Shown: in pieces, positions 1 through 5,283 of the stretch
Layout: every line of letters begins with the position of its first letter
Numbering within the stretch: the stretch's first letter is position 1
Origin: DATKXU01 sp035528905
Lineage (GTDB): Bacteria; Armatimonadota; UBA5829; DTJY01
Reading direction: 5' to 3'
Assembly: GCA_035528905.1 (NCBI GenBank)
Contig: DATKXU010000036.1
Span: 1 to 8,557 of the forward strand
DNA length: 8,557 nucleotides
Program-made: the position numbers and the translations under genes
The notes under the pieces: model-generated
What the model saw: only the letters and a program-made list of their open reading frames with translations
Told to the model about the DNA's origin: nothing
Databases searched by the model: none

Positions 1-1
1 C

Positions 2-139
2 TTCTACCGAAAGCACCGAAGAATCGGCAGGATCACCCCTTACGCCAAGGTCTGCCAGTACTACCAGGCACAACCAAACCTGTTTATCAAAGAGCCTACC
101 CACTTGCTGAACTACTGTTCACAATGTGGTGAAACTTGA
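2..139 (+). CDS. C-terminal fragment of an unidentified protein
   Basis: An open frame enters from the left edge and ends at TGA 137-139, giving 45 residues. It begins FYRKHRRIGRITPYAK, continues VCQYYQAQPNLF and ends LLNYCSQCGET. The start is outside the window. The composition reads like real protein: basic at first, then a helix-like stretch, then a CxxC pair (CSQC) four residues from the end that could be half of a metal site. I do not recognise the family; a DNA-binding or transposase-like tail is possible, but nothing here proves it. It converges on the ATPase gene, and its stop codon directly abuts the heptamer repeats starting at 140. No independent start or ribosome binding site can be judged. 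Confidence 0.4.
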   Translation, partial: FYRKHRRIGRITPYAKVCQYYQAQPNLFIKEPTHLLNYCSQCGET

Positions 140-174
140 CAGCTAGCAGTTAGCCCCCAGCATCCAGCATCTAC
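140..174. repeat. Degenerate 7-base tandem repeat, five units
   Basis: On the + strand the sequence divides without gaps into five 7-base units: cagctag, cagttag, cccccag, catccag, catctac. Read on the minus strand they are GTAGATG, CTGGATG, CTGGGGG, CTAACTG and CTAGCTG. The array begins at the base after the stop of the upstream + strand fragment and ends one base past the stop of the minus-strand ATPase gene (171-173), so it fills the whole convergent intergenic gap. A GCTA...TAGC inverted pair inside it could form only a weak stem. The CTGGATG and CTGGGG(G/A) units recur at 3595-3642. It resembles heptanucleotide short tandem repeats known from some other bacterial genomes; the role is unknown. 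Confidence 0.6.
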
Positions 175-2279
175 CCCGGCCCCGGAAGCTCGTGAATCTG
201 AACCGGCGTGCCGTCGGACGACAGATTCCGCGCCCAGTCCAGCACATACGGGTCGTGCGTCAGGAGCAGTATCTGGTTCTCCTCCGCCAGGACTCTGAGC
301 AGGTCCAGAACGTTCTCCAGCCGGGGGCGATCGAAGGCCACAAACGGATCGTCGAGGACGACCGGCAGCTTCCGGTTGTCAGAGAGCAATCCTCCGCAGG
401 CCATTCTGAGCGCGAAGTACATCTGATCCAGCGTGCCGATGCTCAGCATGGATGGCTGAATGGCGCTCTTGTCCCGGCAGTCAACACTGACTTCCCAGTC
501 CGGCTTCACGCAGACTGACGTATAACGGCCGGAGGTTATCCGCTCCAGATGGCCCGACGCGCGTTCAGATAGTTCCGGCAGGTATTCATCGGAGACCGCC
601 TGCGTGACCGTGTTGAGAGCAGTTATTGCCTCGCCGTAGGCCTTGTACAGGAACTCCAACTCGGTCTTGCGTCCGTGCAGAAACTCGATTTCACCCTCCA
701 GGGCCGCCAGGTCACGAGCGTTTCGCTTTTCGGCTTCGAGCGATCCGCGTACCTCGTGAAGCCTCGCCTCGGCTCTCGGCAGTGAGTTCTGAAGGGCTGC
801 ATGTTCCGACCGCCAGGCTTCCGTCTCCTTGGCCGTTGGGGAATAGCCGGGGAAATCTTCCTCCAATTCTCTGCGGACAGTCGAGAGTTCCCTAGCCAAT
901 TGCGCTTCTTGAGCTTCCCAATCTTCCATCTTGCGCCCGCCGAGTAGAGCATTGAGGGCAATCTCCAGCTCGCGGATGCGATCTGTCAGGCTGCGGTATC
1001 TCTTGATCTTCGCCCAAGCCCTATCAGCGTCCCGGCAGTGTATGTAGCTTAGAATGCTTGCTTCTTCCGCATCGAGCTGCTTCAGCTCGCTGTGCGCGGA
1101 TCCGATCATCTCGGTGACGTGTCTGAACTCCGCGACCGGGGCGGCCGCCCTCATCTGGACGCACTTGATCGCTAGGACGAAGGCGGGAAGAAGGAGCAGG
1201 AATGCCCTCGGGTCGGCGAGAAATCCCAGCCCCAGCCCTGCAAGCGCAAGCGCCAGCGTGGCGGCTGGGAGAACGGTTGGCGCCAAGCGGCGAACGGCCG
1301 AGCCCGACTCCTCGCCGGCGGACTCCAATTCGGTAAGCCGGGCGTCTAGCTCGCCGCGCCTGCTGCCTATCTTCCGTAGGTGCTCTGCGATCTGCTCGTC
1401 CTTTTCCACCAGGTCGGCATAGCCCTCCAGCTCTTTCTGGGCGAACTTCAGGTCCGCGAGCGTGTCCTGGAGCTTCCTGAGCGTGGCAAAAACGCTCTGG
1501 TGGAGGTTATCAATCTCCCCCTCGCTTTTCTTAAGCTCGGACCATCTCTTGTGGCGTTGGAGCAGCTCCGCCAGAGCGCTGAGGCGTCCGGAATCGCGCT
1601 CGATCCTGCCTTGCAGATCGCTAAGCTCTTCCTCGAGATTCCGTATCTGCGTGCGGGAGCGTCGGGCGTCCGCGAGCTCCTCCGCGAGCCTGCCCAGCCG
1701 CTCTGTGATCTTGTCGAACTCCCTGGGGTTTGATGGCCGGGCTTTCCCCTTCACAGTGTTACGTCCGGCTTCCAGGCGTTTCAGCGCCTCAGCAGCCGAC
1801 ACGTGCGCGGTTCCCGTGAGCACGCGCTGGATCTCGCCGCCCACGGCTTCCATGTCTGACACATCCGGCCGGCTCATGTCCTTTTGCTTGATCGAGAGGG
1901 TGTTGTCGAAAACCTGCCGCGACGTGATGCCCAAGTGGTCGGCCAGAATCCGTTCGATTTCATCGTTTCGTGATGCCACATCGGTGAGATCGTCTCCCGC
2001 CAGAGCGCCGAGCCTGGATACCCCCTCGGTCAGGCGGCGCTCTATTCGGTAGACCAAGTCGCCGCTGCGATAAGTCAGGATCACCGAGCAGAAGCCGCCG
2101 TTCCAGTTTTCGAGAACCTTTCCACGCTCTCTGCCGAACAGGGCGCAGCATATCGCCTCGTGAATGGTGGACTTGCCCGACTCGTTCGGTCCCCAGAGGA
2201 GATTCAGGCCGGGGCAGAAGCCCAGCTTTGCATCGGCGAATCTCTTGAAGTTGGACAGCGCAAGCTCGACGAGTTCCAT
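171..2279 (-). CDS. SbcC/Rad50-type (YhaN-like) ABC ATPase with two central membrane segments
   Basis: The protein has 702 residues from the ATG at 2279. This start sits 4 bases after the nuclease stop, with GAGGAA (2287-2292) as ribosome binding site; the longer frame starting at 2432 overlaps the nuclease and adds 51 low-complexity residues. Walker A GPNESGKST lies at about 30-38, a Q-loop at about 130-132, coiled coils at about 185-320 and 390-550, the ABC signature LSIGTLDQ at 612-619, Walker B VVLDDPF at 640-646 and the H-loop LLLTHD at 671-676. Instead of a CxxC zinc hook, the middle has two hydrophobic segments (about 333-354 and 357-375), as in the YhaN branch. It is shorter than typical SbcC. 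It probably works with the adjacent nuclease in DNA end processing, possibly at the membrane. The family is clear; the exact role is inferred. Confidence 0.88.
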   Translation of the reverse strand: MELVELALSNFKRFADAKLGFCPGLNLLWGPNESGKSTIHEAICCALFGRERGKVLENWNGGFCSVILTYRSGDLVYRIERRLTEGVSRLGALAGDDLTDVASRNDEIERILADHLGITSRQVFDNTLSIKQKDMSRPDVSDMEAVGGEIQRVLTGTAHVSAAEALKRLEAGRNTVKGKARPSNPREFDKITERLGRLAEELADARRSRTQIRNLEEELSDLQGRIERDSGRLSALAELLQRHKRWSELKKSEGEIDNLHQSVFATLRKLQDTLADLKFAQKELEGYADLVEKDEQIAEHLRKIGSRRGELDARLTELESAGEESGSAVRRLAPTVLPAATLALALAGLGLGFLADPRAFLLLLPAFVLAIKCVQMRAAAPVAEFRHVTEMIGSAHSELKQLDAEEASILSYIHCRDADRAWAKIKRYRSLTDRIRELEIALNALLGGRKMEDWEAQEAQLARELSTVRRELEEDFPGYSPTAKETEAWRSEHAALQNSLPRAEARLHEVRGSLEAEKRNARDLAALEGEIEFLHGRKTELEFLYKAYGEAITALNTVTQAVSDEYLPELSERASGHLERITSGRYTSVCVKPDWEVSVDCRDKSAIQPSMLSIGTLDQMYFALRMACGGLLSDNRKLPVVLDDPFVAFDRPRLENVLDLLRVLAEENQILLLTHDPYVLDWARNLSSDGTPVQIHELPGPG

Positions 2280-2283
2280 GCCG

Positions 2284-3396
2284 CTATTCCTCGGTGAAAG
2301 CCGCAAGCCCGAGCTCCAAAGCTCTCCGGAGCAGCCGGCGGGATTCGGGCTCGCTGGAGCTCTCGACTTGCTGAAGGAGGCGCTTGCAGAACCGGCCGCG
2401 GATCGTCCGGTCATCCGCAGGCAAGTCGGCAACGAGCGATAGGTTCGACATATCGGTGGCCAAATGAAGGCAGGATTCCCTGAAGCGATCGGGAAGCTCT
2501 TCCAAAACAGTGGCTAGATCGGCTGTTGGGCTGCCGACGAGTCTGAGTTCGATCAGTGCGTTGGGCTGGCAAAGCCTTCTCACGGCAGCAAACAGCCCCA
2601 TCTGCGATTCAAAAGACGTGCAGTCAATCTCAGCACTTCTCATGATCCGATTGTTGATCTTTACCGGTTCGATCTTGGCCTTTCCGTCCTCGCCGATCTC
2701 TCCAACTATGACAAAGCGGTCTTCGGTCTCCGCCTTGTCGAAGCTGATGCCCTCAGGCGTTCCCGAGTAGCAGGCGGCAACGCCATCGCCAAGGATCGGT
2801 TTGAAGCTGTGATAATGTCCCAGGGCTACATAGGAAGCCTTTGTGCCAGCTAAGTCGGCTGCGGAAAACGGATGGTAGCGTTCGAGCTGTCCCTCGAAAG
2901 CCTCCCATGACGCATGGACCAACAGCACACAGGGCATCTCATCCGGCGTCTCTAGGCCCTCGAAGGCACGCCGCTCGGATTTCCCATGATGGAATGCGAT
3001 GCCCATCACCGCGATCCCAAGGTCATCGAGCGCTACCGAGCTCCATTCTGTGTCCAGGAAGATATGCAGACCCTCCAGGTTCATCCCTTGCCAGAAGCTG
3101 TTCGGGGACGCGAAGTCGTGGTTGCCCGGTATGGCGAAGATTCGCTTGCCGCCATCCGCAAGGCGAGAAAGTTCCCTAGTGGCGGCCTCCAGGTCGGTGG
3201 GATCGGGATCGGGAGAATCGAACAGGTCTCCCGCGATGAGGACTAGGTCCACGTCGCGTTCGAGCGCCAGGTCTGTGATTTTGGTCAGGGCCCTGCGCTG
3301 GTCACGCCTCCGCTCCTCGGCAAGCTGGGGCGGTAGAAAACCGAATGGCCTGCTAAGGTGCAGGTCGGCAGCATGCAGGAATCTAGCACGTGCCAA
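2284..3396 (-). CDS. SbcD/Mre11/YhaO-type metallophosphoesterase (DNA nuclease subunit)
   Basis: This is a 370-residue calcineurin-like phosphoesterase. It contains the five expected metal-binding and catalytic blocks: DLH at 11-13, GDLFD at 56-60, GNHD at 91-94, His161 in VLLVH, and GHYH at 193-196. Residues about 240-370 form the smaller C-terminal cap region seen in SbcD/YhaO proteins. Known relatives are Mn-dependent exo/endonucleases that act with an SbcC/Rad50-type ATPase, whose gene follows after 4 bases and is probably translationally coupled. The start is TTG at 3396, supported by AAGGTGG (3403-3409) six bases upstream and by the family's usual beginning, in which the DLH motif lies some ten residues in. 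Transcription probably begins from the consensus promoter at 3489-3517. Whether it is closer to SbcD or YhaO cannot be settled by eye; the partner's membrane segments favour YhaO. Confidence 0.9.
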   Translation of the reverse strand: MARARFLHAADLHLSRPFGFLPPQLAEERRRDQRRALTKITDLALERDVDLVLIAGDLFDSPDPDPTDLEAATRELSRLADGGKRIFAIPGNHDFASPNSFWQGMNLEGLHIFLDTEWSSVALDDLGIAVMGIAFHHGKSERRAFEGLETPDEMPCVLLVHASWEAFEGQLERYHPFSAADLAGTKASYVALGHYHSFKPILGDGVAACYSGTPEGISFDKAETEDRFVIVGEIGEDGKAKIEPVKINNRIMRSAEIDCTSFESQMGLFAAVRRLCQPNALIELRLVGSPTADLATVLEELPDRFRESCLHLATDMSNLSLVADLPADDRTIRGRFCKRLLQQVESSSEPESRRLLRRALELGLAAFTEE

Positions 3397-3402
3397 TCGC
3401 GC

Positions 3403-3409
3403 CCACCTT
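3403..3409 (-). promoter_or_regulatory. Ribosome binding site supporting the TTG start of the nuclease gene
   Basis: The minus strand reads AAGGTGG followed by six bases (GCGCGA) and then TTG at 3396. The open frame continues upstream with no ATG, GTG or TTG in the residues I checked, so this site decides the start. Confidence 0.6.
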
Positions 3410-3488
3410 CCTCGGTTAGCTGCTGGTGTCCGCTCGCTCTGGCCTGTCCACCGCGGTCTTGGCCAAAGCGGATGGGCCGAACGGTTGC

Positions 3489-3517
3489 ATTATATGTAGC
3501 CCAGCGGTGCTTGTCAA
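3489..3517 (-). promoter_or_regulatory. Consensus sigma70-type promoter of the nuclease-ATPase operon
   Basis: The minus strand reads TTGACA (3512-3517), 17 bases, then TATAAT (3489-3494): both hexamers match consensus exactly at the optimal spacing. Transcription would begin near 3482, giving a leader of about 85 bases before the TTG at 3396. It lies downstream of the S20 terminator, so the operon should be transcribed separately from rpsT. Confidence 0.85.
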
Positions 3518-3687
3518 ACTCATCAAGGGGTCCAGGGATCCACGGGGCGAGGAAACCCCCTCTTACTTCTGCGCGTAATCGTGGATCGTGACGACTGGGG
3601 AGTGATCCTGGATACTGGATGCCGGATTCTGGATGTTGGAAGTTCGACCTTGTGTCTTCCCCGTCGGCGCGGCGCGGATACCAAGCA
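3518..3687. other. Noncoding spacer between the operon promoter and the S20 terminator
   Basis: No convincing gene lies here. An open frame on the minus strand (3285-3728) runs through the terminator, the heptamer repeats and the promoter, and its product is low-complexity, so it is taken as chance. The stretch holds the heptamer array at 3608-3642, a related CTGGGGA unit at 3595-3601, and a small GGGG...CCCC inverted pair around 3544-3560 with no T-run, which I do not call a terminator. Confidence 0.5.
3608..3642. repeat. Degenerate 7-base tandem repeat, five units (second array)
   Basis: The + strand divides into ctggata, ctggatg, ccggatt, ctggatg and ttggaag, giving five units and 35 bases, the same unit length and total as the array at 140-174. 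A further related unit, ctgggga, lies at 3595-3601, separated by six bases. CTGGATG and CTGGGG(G/A) are shared between the two arrays, but in opposite orientation within the window. The array lies between the S20 terminator and the nuclease operon promoter, in noncoding DNA. Confidence 0.65.
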
Positions 3688-3720
3688 AAAACCCGCTTCC
3701 CCTGTTGGGAACCGGGTTTT
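3688..3720 (-). terminator. Intrinsic terminator downstream of rpsT
   Basis: A 14-pair stem with one C/C mismatch joins 3688-3701 to 3707-3720 around a 5-base loop (ctgtt). Read on the minus strand, the stem is followed by GGGTTTTTGCTT, so the 3' arm ends in a T-run, as expected for Rho-independent termination. It begins 32 bases after the S20 stop codon. Because the outer pairs are A-T on both sides, it could also work weakly in the other direction. Confidence 0.88.
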
Positions 3721-3752
3721 CCTATCAATCTCGATCTGAGCGGCGCTACGTA

Positions 3753-4019
3753 CTAAGCCTGGGCTTTGTTTGCTGCGTGCATAAGCCGTGACTTGCGACG
3801 CGCTGCGGCGTTCTTATGGATAATGCCCTTCTCGGCAGCCTTGTCTATGACGCTGGTCGCAGCGGTGACGGCCTTCTGTACGGCCTCCGCGTCGCCGGTC
3901 TCGATGGCTGCCCTGGCTTTCTTCACGAACGTCTTGATCTTGGACTTCTCCGCCACGTTGCGCGTGTGCCGCTCGCGCGATTTCTTCACGTCCTTTATCA
4001 TGGACTTGATGTTCGGCAA
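3753..4019 (-). CDS. rpsT: 30S ribosomal protein S20
   Basis: The protein has 88 residues from a TTG start at 4019, matching the usual 86-88 of S20. It is very basic and helical, with the family layout: PNIKSMIKDVKKSRERHTRN near the start, then NVAEKSKIKTFVKKARAAIE, a central acidic turn (TGDAEA), and the C-terminal signature KGIIHKNAAARRKSRL. S20 binds 16S rRNA during early small-subunit assembly. The TTG is chosen because GGGGGTG lies 8 bases upstream and the product then begins at the conserved PNIKS; the longer frame to 4085 adds non-homologous residues. E. coli rpsT also starts with UUG, which matters there for autogenous translational control. It is monocistronic, with its own promoter (4097-4125) and terminator (3688-3720). 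Confidence 0.95.
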   Translation of the reverse strand: MPNIKSMIKDVKKSRERHTRNVAEKSKIKTFVKKARAAIETGDAEAVQKAVTAATSVIDKAAEKGIIHKNAAARRKSRLMHAANKAQA

Positions 4020-4027
4020 GTTGATTT

Positions 4028-4034
4028 CACCCCC
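4028..4034 (-). promoter_or_regulatory. Ribosome binding site fixing the TTG start of rpsT
   Basis: The minus strand reads GGGGGTG, eight bases (AAATCAAC) and then TTG at 4019. This places initiation at the conserved S20 N-terminus rather than at the upstream in-frame candidate near 4085. Confidence 0.7.
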
Positions 4035-4096
4035 AAGAGCTTTTGAACACTGAGCAAGACTCCCATTCTGAGCCTTTCGTCCCAAGCGGACGCCTC

Positions 4097-4125
4097 AGTA
4101 TAGCAGGTCCGTCCGAAAATGGCAA
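4097..4125 (-). promoter_or_regulatory. Sigma70-type promoter of rpsT
   Basis: The minus strand reads TTGCCA (4120-4125), 17 bases, then TATACT (4097-4102), each one base from consensus hexamers at optimal spacing. Transcription would begin near 4090, leaving a leader of about 70 bases. The -35 box lies only 14 bases beyond the stop codon (4140-4142) of the broken phosphatase-type gene, which suggests this short gap is the original chromosomal spacing. Confidence 0.8.
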
Positions 4126-4139
4126 TAGCCGCCGCGATG

Positions 4140-4361
4140 CTACATGACGAGCTTCAGCGCCGACGGCTCCGCGCCAGGGGAAGCCTTCAGGCCGAGGTGT
4201 TCCAGACCTGTGGCTGCGACTGCAGTTATCGGCACGGGCTTCGTGATGCGCCGACCGGCGTTCACGCCCGGGCCAAGGGCGAGCATCCAGACGCGCCGAC
4301 ATCCTTCGTCTGCGCCTTCGTTCGTATAGAAATCGCTGTGATGGAGCCAGCCGGAGCCGCC
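4140..4361 (-). pseudogene. C-terminal remnant of an alkaline-phosphatase/sulfatase-superfamily protein
   Basis: The 73 codons before TAG (4140-4142) read like the tail of an alkaline-phosphatase-superfamily hydrolase. GWLHHSDFYTNEGADEG leads into CRRVWMLALGPGVNAG, then RRITKPVPITAVAATGLEHL and GLKASPGAEPSALKLV. The 'LALGPGV.AGR.I..PV.ITAVAAT.L..LGL' pattern is the usual end of such metalloenzymes, where the last metal-ligand segment is followed by a 'grant the request to the delegate' type dimer strand. Upstream of about 4361 the frame continues only with unrelated residues, and the opposite strand turns into phage-like coding sequence. No other part of the gene is found in the window. It therefore lacks most of its catalytic domain and is almost certainly not functional. 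The identification rests on remembered pattern, not a search. Confidence 0.6.
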
Positions 4362-4363
4362 CG

Positions 4364-4744
4364 GCCGGGACAAGCGGCACGACCGAACCCACATGGCCGA
4401 CAACGCTCGACGGCACGGTAGGCGAGTCCGGCGCTCCGAGCTGGCACCAGGACGGGCACACGTGGGTCTACGTCCGCGCCCTGCTCAACCCGCCGGCCTT
4501 GACCAACGCGACCACGGTTCCGACATGGCTGCCGGGTGCGTTCCACGACTCGCTGCCGAAGGGCGCGGCTGCCGACATAGCACGCGGCCGCATGGCGGAC
4601 GGCGACGTAAACACGGTGCGGTATCAGACTCTATATAGCGAATATCTGGCCGACTGCGGGGAACTAAGGGCGCTCGGAGCCAGGCGTTCGCGCGAGCATA
4701 TAGCGCAAATCACGGCTACGGGCTACGGACAATTCAGGAGGTAA
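4364..4744 (+). pseudogene. 5'-truncated phage virion gene (head-tail adaptor-like)
   Basis: An open frame of 126 residues has no ATG, GTG or TTG between its left limit and 4499, so the true start is missing. It begins GTSGTTEPTWPTTLDGTVG, a phrase common in phage structural proteins (GT[ST]EPTWPTT). It continues WHQDGHTWVYVRALLNPP, then VPTWLPGAFHDSLPKGAAAD, and ends with a helix VRYQTLYSEYLADCGELR. The 'P..LP..FHD.L..GA.A.......Y...Y' pattern resembles phage neck/adaptor proteins of the SU10 type, which sit between portal and tail. The next gene follows after 3 bases. Codon quality is even throughout. The left limit coincides with the end of the phosphatase remnant on the other strand, marking a breakpoint around 4355-4370. 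Confidence 0.5.
4736..4742 (+). promoter_or_regulatory. Strong ribosome binding site of the 112-aa phage gene
   Basis: AGGAGGT overlaps the end of the preceding gene, followed by five bases and ATG at 4748. The perfect match supports real translation of the phage block and coupling between the two genes. Confidence 0.75.
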
Positions 4745-4747
4745 GAC

Positions 4748-5086
4748 ATGGACACTTACGGTTTGAGATACATCGGGGTGGAGAACGGCGCGTTTACCGC
4801 GACCAGCGGCACTATCGCCTGCGGCAACGCCAGGAAGGTCAACCTACAGATATTCCTAGACGGCCACTCCAGCTATGAGGTCGCGGCACTGCCGGTAGTC
4901 AGCGCATCCGGCACGGCATCCAAGAACAACTGCGCGGCCGTCCTCGCAGACAAGGGCGACAAGAACTTCATTCGCCCCGCCGGTGTGGGTGCGAACAGTT
5001 GGCATGTGGCATATCGCGTGTACAACGGCGCAACCGGCGCGATCGGCGCGGCGACGGACAAGTATACACTAGAAAAGTGGGGTTAG
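4748..5086 (+). CDS. Hypothetical phage structural protein, 112 aa
   Basis: This is a complete gene from ATG 4748 (AGGAGGT five bases upstream) to TAG 5084-5086. The product starts MDTYGLRYIGVENGAFT, is rich in Gly, Ala, Ser, Asn and Thr, and alternates short hydrophobic beta-like stretches (KVNLQIFLD, HVAYRVYN) with polar turns, ending DKYTLEKWG. There is no signal peptide, membrane segment or catalytic motif. The composition and the tight packing (3 bases from the adaptor-like gene, 1 base to the next) suggest a small virion protein, for example a decoration, head-completion or tail component. I do not recognise a named family, and the function is inferred only from position and composition. 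Confidence 0.6.
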   Translation: MDTYGLRYIGVENGAFTATSGTIACGNARKVNLQIFLDGHSSYEVAALPVVSASGTASKNNCAAVLADKGDKNFIRPAGVGANSWHVAYRVYNGATGAIGAATDKYTLEKWG

Positions 5087-5087
5087 T

Positions 5088-5258
5088 ATGGCGACGGCAG
5101 CAGGGCCATATAATCCAACTACGGGTACGGCGGCGGAAGGAGATAACCCCTGGGTCAATCCCGACTATATTTACGCGAACGATGGTGCCAATGCAAGTTG
5201 TCTCATGCCGGCGGAAACTGCTGGGGACGCGCTATGGCAGATGCCGGTAGATTATTAG
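5088..5258 (+). CDS. Short or 3'-truncated phage structural gene, 56 aa
   Basis: ATG 5088 lies one base after the previous stop; the only ribosome binding site is a weak GTGGGG at 5077-5082. The product starts MATAAGPYNPTTGTAAEGD, then NPWVNPDYIYANDGANASC, and ends at TAG 5256-5258. The 'NPW.NP..IYA.DGA.AS' phrase resembles the start of longer phage tail or neck proteins, in which this segment opens a beta-sandwich domain, so the gene probably once continued. The final 17 residues may come from the joined sequence rather than the original protein. It ends 25 bases before the stop of the oppositely oriented stalk-domain gene. Whether it is translated is uncertain. Confidence 0.45.
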   Translation: MATAAGPYNPTTGTAAEGDNPWVNPDYIYANDGANASCLMPAETAGDALWQMPVDY

Positions 5259-5283
5259 AAGGCCGTCCTGCCGCTTGCTTGGA

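Noticed and set aside
140..174. CRISPR-like repeat
   Set aside because: Units are 7 bases with no spacers; there are no cas genes nearby.
192..2052. Long + strand frames opposite the ATPase gene
   Set aside because: Ser/Arg-rich antisense shadows of a clear minus-strand gene with intact motifs.
2280..2432. Longer N-terminus for the ATPase, starting at TTG 2432
   Set aside because: It overlaps the nuclease gene by about 150 bases, adds low-complexity residues, and the ATG at 2279 has a ribosome binding site and the standard start of the family.
3544..3560. GGGG...CCCC hairpin as a second terminator
   Set aside because: Only four pairs and no T-run in either direction.
3285..3728. 147-residue open frame on the minus strand
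   Set aside because: It runs through the S20 terminator, the heptamer repeats, the operon promoter and the nuclease start; its product is compositionally odd, with no recognisable fold.
4119..4421. + strand frame of 100 residues over the phosphatase remnant
   Set aside because: Antisense to the better-supported minus-strand remnant, and it crosses the breakpoint with no homology on either side.
4393..4638. 81-residue + strand frame
   Set aside because: Arg/Gly/His-rich product in the wrong frame over the adaptor-like phage gene, which has the protein-like composition.
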